From assembly GCF_004524775.2 (NCBI RefSeq), contig NZ_CP119081.1:248001-312000 (forward strand): 64,000 nt of DNA. The letters are read 5' to 3'. This DNA is from Helcococcus ovis. Lineage in GTDB: Bacteria > Bacillota > Clostridia > Tissierellales > Peptoniphilaceae. Shown here in pieces: positions 38,735-49,082 of this stretch (position 1 is the first letter of the stretch; every line of letters starts with the position of its first letter). A model generated the notes under the pieces. The model was not told where the DNA came from and did not search any database. It was given only the letters and a program-made list of their open reading frames with translations. A program made the position numbers and the translations under genes.

Positions 38735-40114
38735 TTATAAATTAATATGGCTTAAAACTTCTATAATTTCTTCCATCCTCATAGATCTTGAGGCCTTTAC
38801 TAAAACAAGTGAATTTTTTGTTATTAAAAATTTAGCTTTATCAATCAATTTATCTTTTGTATCAAAGTAAAATACACGATTACCATAAAAGTTTTTAATA
38901 GCCTCATTGTAAATATTTTTACTTAACTTTCCATAAAGCAGTAAATAGTCAACATTTTCAGGAGATATTTCTCTACCTATTTCTTTATGAAGTTCTACTT
39001 CATTATCTCCAAGTTCAAGCATATCACCTAAGATTGCTATTTTCCTTGAGTATCCTGTAAGTAAATTAGCAGTTTCCAAAGCACTTCTTAGTGATTGAGG
39101 ATTTGATTTGTAACTATCATTTAATATATCAAAACCATTGCAAGCAATAAGCTCTGATCTCATCTTTGTAATTTCTTTTTTTCCTAATGCATCAATGATT
39201 ACTTGTCTATCTATATTAAAAAGTTTTCCTATAATAATTGCAATTGTTGAATTCAATACTTGATGTGTACCAATTAGTGGAATATTAAATACATATCCAT
39301 TTATGCTAAATACACTTCCATTTTTATTTGACTCAATAATTTTAATTACAAAATCTGAATCTTTTCTAGTTCCAAAGCTAATAGTTTTTTGTTTAATATT
39401 AAGAGATTTTACCTTTTCTCTTAAAATGCCATCATCATTATTGTATATGAAAATACCATCATCTTTTAATCCATCAATTATGTGAAGTTTTTCATCTGCG
39501 ATGTTTTCTCTTGTTTTTAGTTGTTCTAAATGAGAATCTCCAATATTTGTAATGATTGCAATATTTGGTTTTGCCATGTTTGAAAGTACTTCAATTTGTC
39601 CAAAACCGTCCGTTCCCATCTCTACAACCCCAACATCGGTATGCTTATCAAATCTTAATAGTGTTCTTGGAACCCCAATGTGATTATTTAGGTTTCCAAT
39701 AGTTTTTTTTACTATTAAATCTTTTTCAAGTACACTCGCTATTAAATCTTTAGTAGTTGTTTTACCATTTGATCCGGTAATAGCAATTATTTTTAATTTT
39801 TCTAATTTTTTTACATAATTTGCTGCTAAATTTATAAATGCTTGATTTGTGTTTTTGACCCAAATTACGGGTTTATTATTTGGATTATCATACTCTCCAT
39901 ATTTTGAAAAAGTTGCAGAAGCACCTTTATTAAAAGCCTCATCAATAAATACATGTCCATCGAATTTTTCCCCGATTATTGGCATATACATATCATCTTG
40001 TTCAATTGTTCTTGTATCTATAGAAATTAAATCAATATTTATATCATTAAATTTTTTGTCGTTTAATTTTCCGTTGCAAAGAGAAGCTATTTCATTTAAT
40101 TTTAAATTAAGCAT
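38735..40114 (-). CDS. murF: UDP-MurNAc-tripeptide--D-Ala-D-Ala ligase
   Basis: The enzyme adds D-Ala-D-Ala to the peptidoglycan precursor. The N-terminal domain has DTRTIEQDDMYMPIIGEKFD, the central ATP-binding domain has ITGSNGKTTTKD (about 113-124), NNHIGVPRTLL and VVEMGTDGFGQI, and the C-terminal part has LNDSYKSNPQSLRSALE and AILGDMLELG. Length 459 is normal. The start overlaps the end of ddl, so the D-Ala-D-Ala maker and user are co-translated. Confidence 0.95.
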   Translation of the reverse strand: MLNLKLNEIASLCNGKLNDKKFNDINIDLISIDTRTIEQDDMYMPIIGEKFDGHVFIDEAFNKGASATFSKYGEYDNPNNKPVIWVKNTNQAFINLAANYVKKLEKLKIIAITGSNGKTTTKDLIASVLEKDLIVKKTIGNLNNHIGVPRTLLRFDKHTDVGVVEMGTDGFGQIEVLSNMAKPNIAIITNIGDSHLEQLKTRENIADEKLHIIDGLKDDGIFIYNNDDGILREKVKSLNIKQKTISFGTRKDSDFVIKIIESNKNGSVFSINGYVFNIPLIGTHQVLNSTIAIIIGKLFNIDRQVIIDALGKKEITKMRSELIACNGFDILNDSYKSNPQSLRSALETANLLTGYSRKIAILGDMLELGDNEVELHKEIGREISPENVDYLLLYGKLSKNIYNEAIKNFYGNRVFYFDTKDKLIDKAKFLITKNSLVLVKASRSMRMEEIIEVLSHINL

Positions 40115-41153
40115 TTTTTGACTCCTCTATAGCAAGATTAATTAGAACATCTAAAAATTGAGAGTAAGTTGTACCATTAGTAACTTCCCATAATCCTGCA
40201 GATAATGAAGTTGGTGTCATGCCAGGAAATGAATTTATTTCATTGACGTAAAAATTATGATTTTCATCCATAAATATATCTACTCTGGCAAATCCTTTAC
40301 ATCCGGTAACAATATAAGCATCAATTGCCAATTCTCTAACTTTATCCTCATCAGATTTAGGTAATTTATGAGGAACATTTCTAACTAAATTTTTATCTAA
40401 ATATTTAGCTGTATAATCAAAAAGAGCTCTTTCTGTATAATAAGAACCTGGAAGAGATGCTTTTGGTGAATCATTTCCAATTACAGAAATCTCTAATTCA
40501 ATACCGATTTTTTCTTCTTCAACAAGGACTTTATTATCATATTTAAATGCTTCTTCTATTGCTTCTATAATGTTATCTCTATTTGCTTTTGAAACCCCAA
40601 TTGAAGAGCCGTTGCTTGCAGGTTTTACATATACATTTTCTCCACATGTATCAAAAATATTTGATATTAGGGAAGACTTGTCTTCATCTCTTTGATATCT
40701 ATTTTTTGTAACTAAATAGTATTTTGCTTGAGGAATATTATTTAATTCAAAGATATCATTTGTAATAGATTTATCGAAACAAATAGCTGATGATGCAATT
40801 CCGTTTCCTACATAATTTAGTCCTAAAGTTTGTAAAAATCCTTGAATTTGACCGTCTTCACCAGTTGTGCCGTGAATACAAGGAATAATCATAGGATTAT
40901 CCAATTTATTTATAAAGTTCAAAAACTCTATAATTGATTCTTTTTTGTTTAATGTTGTATTAGTTTTTATATCTTCTGAATCTATAATATCTTCAGTATA
41001 TGCACCAATAGGTACAAATTTTCCTTCTTTAGTAATATAAGTATAACTTACGTTATATTTTTCTTTATCTAGATGGTTAATAATAGATCTTGCAGATCTA
41101 AGAGAAATGTCGTGTTCGCTACTTTCGCCACCGCATAGAATATGAATATCCAC
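40107..41153 (-). CDS. ddl: D-alanine--D-alanine ligase
   Basis: An ATP-grasp enzyme that joins two D-Ala. ILCGGESSEHDISLRSA is the typical N-terminus, HGTTGEDGQIQGFLQ is near 94-108, VKPASNGSSIGVSK lies in the ATP-binding domain, and the metal and catalytic segment FARVDIFMDENHNFYVNEIN is followed by FPGMTPTSL. Length 348 fits. A GGGGGGA-like site precedes the start. It overlaps murF by 8 nt. Confidence 0.95.
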   Translation of the reverse strand: MDIHILCGGESSEHDISLRSARSIINHLDKEKYNVSYTYITKEGKFVPIGAYTEDIIDSEDIKTNTTLNKKESIIEFLNFINKLDNPMIIPCIHGTTGEDGQIQGFLQTLGLNYVGNGIASSAICFDKSITNDIFELNNIPQAKYYLVTKNRYQRDEDKSSLISNIFDTCGENVYVKPASNGSSIGVSKANRDNIIEAIEEAFKYDNKVLVEEEKIGIELEISVIGNDSPKASLPGSYYTERALFDYTAKYLDKNLVRNVPHKLPKSDEDKVRELAIDAYIVTGCKGFARVDIFMDENHNFYVNEINSFPGMTPTSLSAGLWEVTNGTTYSQFLDVLINLAIEESKNA

Positions 41154-41213
41154 TTTTCCCCCCTAAAAATTTTCATAATATATAAATATACTATAAAAGA
41201 GGTAATTAGGCAA

Positions 41214-42440
41214 CTATGCCCAATTTCCATCTTTAAATACTTGTACTTCTGTACCGTCTTTTTTCTTTCCTATTATATTTAAATCTTTTGTTCCTACCAT
41301 GAAATCAACGTGAATGATTGATTGGTTTACGCTATTTTTTTCTAATTCTTCAGCAGTCATATCATTTCCGCCTTTAATAGTTGTAGGATATGCAGCACCT
41401 AAGGCTAAGTGACATGAAGCATTTTCGTCAAATAAGGTATTAAAGAATAATATATTTGAATTTGAGATAGGGCTATCAAAAGGAACTAAAGCAACTTCAC
41501 CTAATCTTCTAGATCTATCTTCATCTTGGTTTAATAATTCTTCTAAAGCTTGTTTTCCAACTTTAGCATCAAAATCAACAACTACACCATCTTTGAATTC
41601 TACCCAGAATTCATCAATAATATTTCCATTATTTGCTAATGGTTTTGATGAAAATATTTTACCATCAACTTTATCTCTCATTGGCATAGTATAAACTTCT
41701 TCGGTTGGCATGTTTGGTAAAAATGCTTCGCCTTTTGCATTTTGAGTTGAGGCAGCTCTCCAAATATGACCATTTGGTAATCCAATTGTTAAGTTAGTTC
41801 CATTAGATGATGTATAATGTAGTGATTTAAAATCCATTTCATTTAGCCAATTTGCTTTTTCTGTCAAAGTAGCAATGTTGTCTTTCCATGATTGCACAGG
41901 ATTTTCTTTATTAACTCTTGTTGTTTCAAATATTGCTTCCCATAAATCATCAATCGGGTTTTCGCTATTTGGGAAAACTTTTTTTGCCCATCCTTCTGTT
42001 GGAGCTGAAATAATAGTCCAAGATGTGATGTCATTCATTCTATATTTTTTTAAATTACTCATTTTTTTACTTAATGAATTTGCTACAGCATGAATTTTTT
42101 TAGGATCTATATCTTTTAATAATTCAGGATTTACTCCACTAATAAATAATTGTTTTACACCATTTTTTAATAAAGTTTCAGCTTTTTTATAATCATAATC
42201 GGCGACTTCTTGTAGATCCTCAGTTGTTTTGTATGTATAATCCATTAATTTTTTAGCATCATCTTCCCATTCAACAATAACATTTTTAGCACCTGCCATA
42301 TAGGCTTCTTTTACAACTTCTCTAGCTAGATCTGCTCTATCAACAGGTACATAAATTTGTACTGTATCTCCGGGTAAAACATTTAATCCAACTTTTATGG
42401 ATAATTCTGCTAATTTCGCTATTTTTTTTTGTAAAGTCAT
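41214..42440 (-). CDS. M29-family aminopeptidase (AmpS/PepS type)
   Basis: A metal-dependent exopeptidase of the thermophilic aminopeptidase family, 408 residues. Visible family features are LNVLPGDTVQIYVPVDRADLAREVVKEAY (quoted in part, N-terminal domain) and LTIGLPNGHIWRAAS. The metal-site segments are NMPTEEVYTMPMRDKVDG, GEVALVPFDSPISNSNILFFN, ASCHLALGAAYP and NQSIIHVDFMVGT. GGAGGG precedes the ATG. It shares direction with ddl-murF at a 60-bp distance, and may be independent of them. Confidence 0.92.
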   Translation of the reverse strand: MTLQKKIAKLAELSIKVGLNVLPGDTVQIYVPVDRADLAREVVKEAYMAGAKNVIVEWEDDAKKLMDYTYKTTEDLQEVADYDYKKAETLLKNGVKQLFISGVNPELLKDIDPKKIHAVANSLSKKMSNLKKYRMNDITSWTIISAPTEGWAKKVFPNSENPIDDLWEAIFETTRVNKENPVQSWKDNIATLTEKANWLNEMDFKSLHYTSSNGTNLTIGLPNGHIWRAASTQNAKGEAFLPNMPTEEVYTMPMRDKVDGKIFSSKPLANNGNIIDEFWVEFKDGVVVDFDAKVGKQALEELLNQDEDRSRRLGEVALVPFDSPISNSNILFFNTLFDENASCHLALGAAYPTTIKGGNDMTAEELEKNSVNQSIIHVDFMVGTKDLNIIGKKKDGTEVQVFKDGNWA

Positions 42441-42502
42441 AATCCCTCCAACTTTGTAATATTAGTCCTATTATATCACTATTTCAAACATTTTTCGAAT
42501 AT

Positions 42503-42530
42503 TGATAATATAAATACTGTGTGATAAAAT
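42503..42530 (+). promoter_or_regulatory. Probable promoter of the CapD-galE cluster
   Basis: TTGATA (42503-42508), 16 bp, TAAAAT (42525-42530), about 80 bp before the start codon. Confidence 0.5.
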
Positions 42531-42611
42531 TATAGATAATAATGCCTAAAAAGGTAGATTTTTACAGCTAATAAATATGTGGTTTGCTGATTAAAAATGA
42601 TTGGAGATAAT

Positions 42612-44615
42612 ATGAATAAAATAAAAAATAAAATTCAACATTGGCAATTTATCAATTTAGGATTGCTTTTATTTGATATAGCAGCGATTCAAATAGGTTT
42701 TTTATTTGCCTTATTGTTGAGATTTGATTTTAGCTATACTACTATACCAAGCATATATATAAAAAATTACATGCAAATAACACCTTTTTATACAGTGATT
42801 ACTATAATAGTTTTTTATTTTTTAAAAATGTATAAAAGTTTATGGAGATTTGCTAGTGTACCTGAGTTATTTAATGGAATTTATTCCTTTTTTATAACAA
42901 CGGCAATTCACTATATAATTGCAATGATTTTTAAGATAAAAATGCCGGCATCGTATTTTATTGTAGGTGGATTGGTTCAATTTTTAATGGTAACAGGAGT
43001 AAGATTTGCCTATAAAATATATTTGATATTTATTACAAATAGAGTTGATTCATACTCAAATAAATTAATAAATAATGTTTTAATAGTAGGAGCAGGAGAA
43101 GCAGGTAGACTGATAGCTCATGATATAAGAAATTATGAGAAAGAAAAGTATATTGTAAAGGGATTTATTGATGATAATCCAAATAAATGGGGAAGATATA
43201 TTTCCAGCATTCCAATTTTGGGAAATAGAGATACAATTTTATCTAATTCAGTTAAATATAAAATAGATACAATTATTATTGCTATCCCTTCAGCTAGTGT
43301 TGAAAGAAGACAAAATATAATTAATATTGCAAAGGAAACAGGAGCAAAACTAAAAATTATACCCTCTATTCCTGATTTGTTAGATAGTAATAATGTGACA
43401 ATGAAACAACTTAAAGATGTTCAAATAGAGGATTTATTAGAAAGGGATTCTATAAATATTAATACTGCATCTACTATGAAAAATATTTCAGGTAAGGTTG
43501 TTTTAGTAACCGGTGGTGGTGGAACTATAGGTAGTGAACTTTCAAGACAAATTGCTAAAAATAATCCTAAACAATTAATATTATTTGATATTTATGAAAA
43601 TAATCTTTATGAAATCGAACAAGAATTAAGAAGAAAGTATAAAAATTTAGATTTAGTAGCTGTTATAGGGTCAGTTAGAGAACAAAGAAGATTAGATGAT
43701 GTATTTAATAAATATAGACCAAATATTGTATATCATGCGGCTGCACATAAACATGTTCCATTGATGGAAGTAAGTCCAAATGAAGCTATAAAAAATAATA
43801 TTTATGGGACATATAATACTGCTTTTGCGGCTTTAAGATACAATGTAGAGAAATTTATTTTGATAAGTACAGATAAAGCTGTAAATCCTACAAGTGTAAT
43901 GGGTACTACAAAAAGAGTATGCGAAATGATAATTCAAAGTATGGACTATGTAGTTAGAAATAGAGATTTATCAAAACTTCCAAAGCTTGATGTGATTAAT
44001 CATGGAAATGTAAGAAATTTTGATTGTAAGTTTGTGACAAATTTTGTAGCGGTAAGATTTGGTAATGTTTTAGGAAGTAATGGTTCTGTAATACCTTTAT
44101 TTAAAAAGCAAATAGCGGAAGGTGGACCTGTTACTGTAACGCACAAAGATATAATTAGATATTTTATGACAATTTCTGAAGCAGTGGGGTTAGTTATTGA
44201 AGCTGGATTTTATGCTGCTGGAGGAGAAATATTTGTTTTAGATATGGGTGAACCTGTAAAGATTGATACTTTAGCAAGAAACTTAATAAAACTTTCAGGT
44301 TATATACCAGATCAAGATATTAGAATAGAATATACAGGATTACGTCCGGGAGAAAAATTATATGAAGAAAAATTAATGTCAGAAGAAGGATTGAGAAAAA
44401 CAGATAATCAATTAATTCATATAGCTCAACCTATTGATTTTAACAATGAGGAATTTTTTAATAATTTATCTGCTATGCAAAATCCATCTGAAAAAAATGA
44501 TGTTGATTCAGTTTTGATTTATTTAGGTAAAATTGTGCCAACATATCATTCATCAGAATCAGATTTAATAAAAAATAAAGATAAATTTGAAGAATTATAT
44601 AAAACATCTAAATAA
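42612..44615 (+). CDS. Membrane-bound nucleotide-sugar 4,6-dehydratase (CapD/PglF type)
   Basis: Likely UDP-GlcNAc 4,6-dehydratase (or epimerase) that starts the path to 2,4-diamino-trideoxy sugars. Four N-terminal membrane helices (about 10-130) precede a Rossmann segment VLIVGAGEAGRLIAHDI. The catalytic SDR domain follows with VTGGGGTIGSELSRQI near 295, STDKAVNPTSVMGTTKR and a C-terminal GLRPGEKLYEE. Start set at 42612 because GGAG lies 5 nt before it. Next genes (galE, aminotransferase, initiating transferase) fit sugar-nucleotide making and loading. Confidence 0.88.
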   Translation: MNKIKNKIQHWQFINLGLLLFDIAAIQIGFLFALLLRFDFSYTTIPSIYIKNYMQITPFYTVITIIVFYFLKMYKSLWRFASVPELFNGIYSFFITTAIHYIIAMIFKIKMPASYFIVGGLVQFLMVTGVRFAYKIYLIFITNRVDSYSNKLINNVLIVGAGEAGRLIAHDIRNYEKEKYIVKGFIDDNPNKWGRYISSIPILGNRDTILSNSVKYKIDTIIIAIPSASVERRQNIINIAKETGAKLKIIPSIPDLLDSNNVTMKQLKDVQIEDLLERDSININTASTMKNISGKVVLVTGGGGTIGSELSRQIAKNNPKQLILFDIYENNLYEIEQELRRKYKNLDLVAVIGSVREQRRLDDVFNKYRPNIVYHAAAHKHVPLMEVSPNEAIKNNIYGTYNTAFAALRYNVEKFILISTDKAVNPTSVMGTTKRVCEMIIQSMDYVVRNRDLSKLPKLDVINHGNVRNFDCKFVTNFVAVRFGNVLGSNGSVIPLFKKQIAEGGPVTVTHKDIIRYFMTISEAVGLVIEAGFYAAGGEIFVLDMGEPVKIDTLARNLIKLSGYIPDQDIRIEYTGLRPGEKLYEEKLMSEEGLRKTDNQLIHIAQPIDFNNEEFFNNLSAMQNPSEKNDVDSVLIYLGKIVPTYHSSESDLIKNKDKFEELYKTSK

Positions 44616-44632
44616 TTAGAAAGGTAAAAAAT

Positions 44633-45652
44633 ATGGCGGTATTATTAACTGGGGGAGCCGGATATATCGGCTCTCATATTGTGGTAGAGTTATTATCACA
44701 AGGTGAGGAAGTAGTTATCTTTGATAACTTTTCAAATTCATCAAAAAATGTTGTTGGAAGAATTAAAGACATCACAAATAAAGATGTAAAATTATATGAA
44801 GGGGATATTAGATCTAAAGAAGATTTAGAAGAAGTGTTTGAAAAAGAAAAAATAGAATCAGTTATTCATTTAGCTGGTCTGAAAGCTGTAGGAGAATCAG
44901 TAGCAAAACCTTTAGAATATTATGATAATAATATTTCCGGTACATTAGTCCTTTTAGAAGTGATGAAAAAATTTGATGTTAAAAATATAATATTTTCATC
45001 TTCAGCAACAGTATATGCTTCAAATAATGGTAAACCGTTTAGTGAAGATGATGAAAAGGGAAAACCTACAAATCCATACGGGTGGTCAAAATGGTTTATC
45101 GAACAAATTTTAGAAGATTTATATACTTGCGATAATTCATGGAATGTAGTAATATTTAGATACTTTAATCCAATAGGAGCACATATCTCTGGAATGATAG
45201 GAGAAGATCCTAAAGGCATTCCAAATAATTTACTTCCATATGTAAATAAAGTTGCAGTAGGATTGCTTCCTAAATTGATGGTTTTTGGAGATGATTATAA
45301 TACTAAAGATGGTACAGGCGTAAGAGATTATATCCACGTTGTTGATTTAGCTAAAGGTCATGTTTTAGGACTAGATGTATTAAAACAAAAGCAAGGTATT
45401 AAAATATATAATCTTGGTACTGGGAATGGTAATTCTGTTTTAGATATTATAAATACCTTTGAAAAAGTTACAGGTGTAAAGATAAATTATGAAGTTGGAC
45501 CTAGAAGAGATGGTGATATTGATACATCAGTTTGTGATGCAAGTAGAGCTAATAAAGAACTTGGTTGGACAGCACAGTTTGATTTAGCTAAGGCAATAGA
45601 AGATGGCTGGAATTGGCAATCAAATAATCCTAATGGATATGATCAAAATTAA
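44633..45652 (+). CDS. galE: UDP-glucose/GlcNAc 4-epimerase
   Basis: An SDR epimerase of 339 residues. NAD-binding LLTGGAGYIGSHIVVELL opens the protein. SSSATVYA holds the catalytic Ser/Thr, the YGWSKWFIEQ segment has the Tyr/Lys pair, and RYFNPIGAHISGMIGEDP is typical of GalE. It supplies the galactose-type sugar for the same surface polymer or for general metabolism. Confidence 0.93.
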   Translation: MAVLLTGGAGYIGSHIVVELLSQGEEVVIFDNFSNSSKNVVGRIKDITNKDVKLYEGDIRSKEDLEEVFEKEKIESVIHLAGLKAVGESVAKPLEYYDNNISGTLVLLEVMKKFDVKNIIFSSSATVYASNNGKPFSEDDEKGKPTNPYGWSKWFIEQILEDLYTCDNSWNVVIFRYFNPIGAHISGMIGEDPKGIPNNLLPYVNKVAVGLLPKLMVFGDDYNTKDGTGVRDYIHVVDLAKGHVLGLDVLKQKQGIKIYNLGTGNGNSVLDIINTFEKVTGVKINYEVGPRRDGDIDTSVCDASRANKELGWTAQFDLAKAIEDGWNWQSNNPNGYDQN

Positions 45653-45669
45653 TTAAGATAAGAGGAAAA

Positions 45670-46881
45670 ATGAAAAAGTTAAATGTACAGTTTTCGCCGC
45701 CGGATATTTCTGAAAAAGAAATAGAACAAGTGGTAGAAGCTTTAAAATCAGGATGGATTACAACAGGTCCAAAGACAAAAGAATTTGAAAGAAAAATAGC
45801 ATCATATTGCGGTACAAGTAAATCTGTTGCATTAAATTCTCAAACTGCTGCAGCGGAACTTACACTAAGAGTTTTAGGAGTTGGGCCGGGAGACGAAGTA
45901 ATTACATCAGCGTATACTTATACTGCAACTGCTTCCGTAATTGATCATGTTGGTGCAAAAATTGTTATGATTGATACACAAAAAGACTCTTTAGAAATGG
46001 ATTATGATGCATTAGAAAAAGCGATTACAGAAAAAACTAAAGTTGTTATACCAATTGATATAGCAGGAATACCATGTGATTATGATAAGATTTTTGAAGT
46101 TTTAGAACGTAAGAAAGATTTATATAGTCCATCAAATGATATTCAATCAAAATTTGATAGAGTTATTGTTGTAGCGGATTCAGCCCATGGATTTGGAGCA
46201 GAATATAAAGGTAAAAAATCTGGTGCGGTTGCTGATTTTACAACATTTTCTTTTCATGCAGTAAAAAATTTAACTACCGCAGAGGGTGGAGCAGTTACAT
46301 GGAAAGATGTTAAAGGTTTAGATAATGAGTTGTTATATAAACAATATCAATTATATTCATTACATGGGCAATCAAAAGATGCTCTTGCTAAAACTCAACT
46401 TGGTGCATGGGAATATGATGTAATGGGACCATGGTATAAATGTAATCTTACAGATTTAGCAGCTGGTATTGGTTTGGCTCAATTAGACAGATATGAAGAT
46501 ATGATTTCAAGAAGACATTTTATCATGTCAAAATATAAAGAAGTTTGTGATAAATTGGGTGTTAAGGTACTAAATCATAAAGATGATTTAAAAAAATCAT
46601 CAGGACATTTGTATATAACAATCGTGCCAAATATTTCTCTAGAACAAAGAAGTGAAATAATTATAAAGATGGCTAAAGAAGGAGTTTCATGTAATGTGCA
46701 CTATAAACCTCTTCCACTTCTAACAGCATATAAAAACTTAGGATTTGACATTAAAAAATATCCTAATGCATATAATCAGTTTGTTGGTGAAATAACATTA
46801 CCTCTTCATACAAAACTTACAGATGAAGAAGTAGAGTATGTAGTCCGAAAGTATGCAGAAATTCTAAAAGAATATCTATAG
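45670..46881 (+). CDS. DegT/DnrJ/EryC1 sugar aminotransferase
   Basis: A PLP-dependent aminotransferase that puts an amino group on a keto-sugar nucleotide. PPDISEKEIEQVVEALKSGW is the family start. Further on are SQTAAAELTLRVLGVGPGDE and SAYTYTATASVIDHVGA, then the PLP lysine in FSFHAVKNLTTAEGGA (about residue 199). With the CapD-type dehydratase two genes upstream it could make a UDP-4-amino-4,6-dideoxy sugar, such as the precursor of AATGal or bacillosamine. Sugar stereochemistry cannot be told. Confidence 0.9.
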   Translation: MKKLNVQFSPPDISEKEIEQVVEALKSGWITTGPKTKEFERKIASYCGTSKSVALNSQTAAAELTLRVLGVGPGDEVITSAYTYTATASVIDHVGAKIVMIDTQKDSLEMDYDALEKAITEKTKVVIPIDIAGIPCDYDKIFEVLERKKDLYSPSNDIQSKFDRVIVVADSAHGFGAEYKGKKSGAVADFTTFSFHAVKNLTTAEGGAVTWKDVKGLDNELLYKQYQLYSLHGQSKDALAKTQLGAWEYDVMGPWYKCNLTDLAAGIGLAQLDRYEDMISRRHFIMSKYKEVCDKLGVKVLNHKDDLKKSSGHLYITIVPNISLEQRSEIIIKMAKEGVSCNVHYKPLPLLTAYKNLGFDIKKYPNAYNQFVGEITLPLHTKLTDEEVEYVVRKYAEILKEYL

Positions 46882-46893
46882 TTAGAGGTAAAC

Positions 46894-47580
46894 ATGAAAT
46901 TAAAAAAGTGGGATGATTTACCGGAATCTTATAAAAATGATAAAGTGAAATTTTATTATGATATATTGAAAAAAAGGAAATTAAGCTTGATATTTAAAAG
47001 AATATTTGATATAGTCCTTTCTTCGATATTATTGTTGTTATTATCTCCTGTCATACTAATTTTATCTATATGGATAAAATTAGATTCAAAGGGCGAAATA
47101 TTTTTTAGACAGGAAAGAGTAACACAATACGGTAAAATATTTAGAATTTTTAAATTTAGAACGATGGTAAAAGATGCGAATAAATTAGGAAGTCAGGTTA
47201 CGGTATCCAATGATTCGAGAATAACAAAAGTAGGAAAATTTATAAGAAAAGTTAGATTAGATGAAATACCTCAACTTATAAATGTTCTTTTAGGAGATAT
47301 GACCTTTGTAGGGACAAGACCGGAAGTTAAAAAATATGTTGATAATTACACACCGGAAATGCTTGCTACATTATTGTTGCCGGCAGGAATTACATCTGAA
47401 GCAAGCATTAACTATAAAGATGAAGAAAAGATATTGACAAAAAATAAAAACGTTGATGAAACTTATATAAAAATTATATTACCTGAAAAGATGAAATATA
47501 ATTTGGAAAGTATAAAAAAGCAATCTTTTTTGTATGATATATCGATAATGTTTAAGACGTTTATTGAGGTGTTGAGATAG
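46894..47580 (+). CDS. Initiating sugar-phosphate transferase (bacterial sugar transferase family)
   Basis: A monotopic membrane phosphoglycosyltransferase putting the first sugar phosphate on undecaprenyl phosphate. A membrane segment sits at about 37-57 (RIFDIVLSSILLLLLSPVIL), followed by FRQERVTQYGKIFRIFKFRTM and IRKVRLDEIPQLINVLLGDM, then the conserved FVGTRPEV. The 228-residue length suits the short PglC-like class. It follows the aminotransferase and probably uses its product. Confidence 0.9.
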   Translation: MKLKKWDDLPESYKNDKVKFYYDILKKRKLSLIFKRIFDIVLSSILLLLLSPVILILSIWIKLDSKGEIFFRQERVTQYGKIFRIFKFRTMVKDANKLGSQVTVSNDSRITKVGKFIRKVRLDEIPQLINVLLGDMTFVGTRPEVKKYVDNYTPEMLATLLLPAGITSEASINYKDEEKILTKNKNVDETYIKIILPEKMKYNLESIKKQSFLYDISIMFKTFIEVLR

Positions 47581-47661
47581 AAAATTTAAAAATTATTGAA
47601 AAAAAATATATATGTTATAATATATATTAGGTTGAAATAATTTAATTTTATTAGGTGATTT

Positions 47662-49014
47662 ATGAATAAAAATGTAACAAGAGAGTTATTACTTAAAATT
47701 TTATTTATAATAGTATCTATACTTAGTATGAGTTCTTTTTTGTACCAAAAAGTAGACGTTTTTTATAAAGTATTAACTGTTCTTAATATAATAAATTTAA
47801 TTATAATTTTGGGAGTGAAGATAAAAAGTAATTATTGGGATAAATACTTTATTTATCTTGTTTCTGTTCTTTTAATAACAAATATAATAACCACGATTAT
47901 TAATAGTTCATCCAATTTTATAGAAAATATTACTCATATATCTTTCATGACGGTATATTGTTTTATAATGGGAGTATACTCTCCAAAGACACAAGAATAT
48001 TTATTTAAATTGATAACTTATGTTGTACAAATTATTGCCTTCTTATCTTCGATTTTTACTTTTATATTATTAACATTTAAGACTTCTTTTATGTTTTCAA
48101 TGGGTAAAACCTTATCATTTTATGGGGTCATAAATCATAGAATTTGGGGGGCAATAAATCCAAATATAAGTGCTATTTTTTGTTACGTAAGTATTTTAAC
48201 AGCTTTATTATTTATTTCAAAATATAAAGATAGTAAAGTAAATAGATATTTTAAGATTAATATTGTTTTTCAGCTTATACATTTTTCGTTGCAACAAAGC
48301 AGAGGGGCTATTTTAAGTGTTATTTTTATGATAGTTCTTTATTGTATATTTTTGATGAAAACAAAAGAAATATTAAAAAAATTTTTTAAATCTATTTTTA
48401 TTATTTTGGGATTTATAGTTTTTGTATTTGGAATAAACTCATTAGCAAGTTTATATATAAATTCATCTGTTATAAAAAAAGTTTATGTTAATAAAAAATC
48501 TGTGCCTTTTATAGATAAAAAAATGAAAGAATTGGAAAAAGAAAATGATAATATCAGTTTAGATGTTAGATTAACTGATCCATCTTCAAATGGTAGAATA
48601 GATATATGGAAAAAAGCTATAGAAATGTGGAAAGAGAAACCGATTTTTGGTTATGGAATTAATAATATAAAATATAGCTATTTTAAATATTTTAGTGAAA
48701 ATGTTATTTACAATTCGTTAAAAGGAGGAAGTTTCCATAATATTTTCTTAACCGTTTTGGTAGTAGGGGGTATTATAAATTTGATATCTTTTACTATTTT
48801 AATCATGTATATAAGTTATAGATTTTTAAAATATTTAATATGTGGTAAAAGTGAATATATAAAACTTTTATGTATTTTATTCTTCGGAATGATATTTGGA
48901 GAATTGTTTGAAAGTTTAATATTGTATTCAATAAATTTTATAAGTATATTTTTCTGGACTGTAGTAGGATATGGATTGTTTTTAATAAATAAAGAAAATA
49001 TAAAAAATGATTAG
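47662..49014 (+). CDS. O-antigen ligase/polymerase-like membrane protein
   Basis: A 450-residue membrane protein with about 11 helices. It has QQSRGAILSVIF near 210, a long external loop (about 270-360) with GRIDIWKKAIEMWKEKPIFG and a later SFHNIFLTVLVVGG, which is the Wzy_C/WaaL pattern. It resembles the protein at 28316 in layout but not closely in sequence. A TATAAT (47616-47621) precedes it. It is probably the polymerase for the CapD cluster. Confidence 0.8.
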   Translation: MNKNVTRELLLKILFIIVSILSMSSFLYQKVDVFYKVLTVLNIINLIIILGVKIKSNYWDKYFIYLVSVLLITNIITTIINSSSNFIENITHISFMTVYCFIMGVYSPKTQEYLFKLITYVVQIIAFLSSIFTFILLTFKTSFMFSMGKTLSFYGVINHRIWGAINPNISAIFCYVSILTALLFISKYKDSKVNRYFKINIVFQLIHFSLQQSRGAILSVIFMIVLYCIFLMKTKEILKKFFKSIFIILGFIVFVFGINSLASLYINSSVIKKVYVNKKSVPFIDKKMKELEKENDNISLDVRLTDPSSNGRIDIWKKAIEMWKEKPIFGYGINNIKYSYFKYFSENVIYNSLKGGSFHNIFLTVLVVGGIINLISFTILIMYISYRFLKYLICGKSEYIKLLCILFFGMIFGELFESLILYSINFISIFFWTVVGYGLFLINKENIKND

Positions 49015-49018
49015 GTAT

Positions 49019-49050
49019 AGAGACTATAATAAATAGTCTCTTTAATGTTT
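49019..49050 (+). terminator. Likely terminator after the Wzy-like gene
   Basis: AGAGACTAT / ATAGTCTCT stem, followed by a weak T-rich stretch. Confidence 0.55.
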
Positions 49051-49082
49051 TATTAATAATTGTATACATAAATAGGTAGGGA

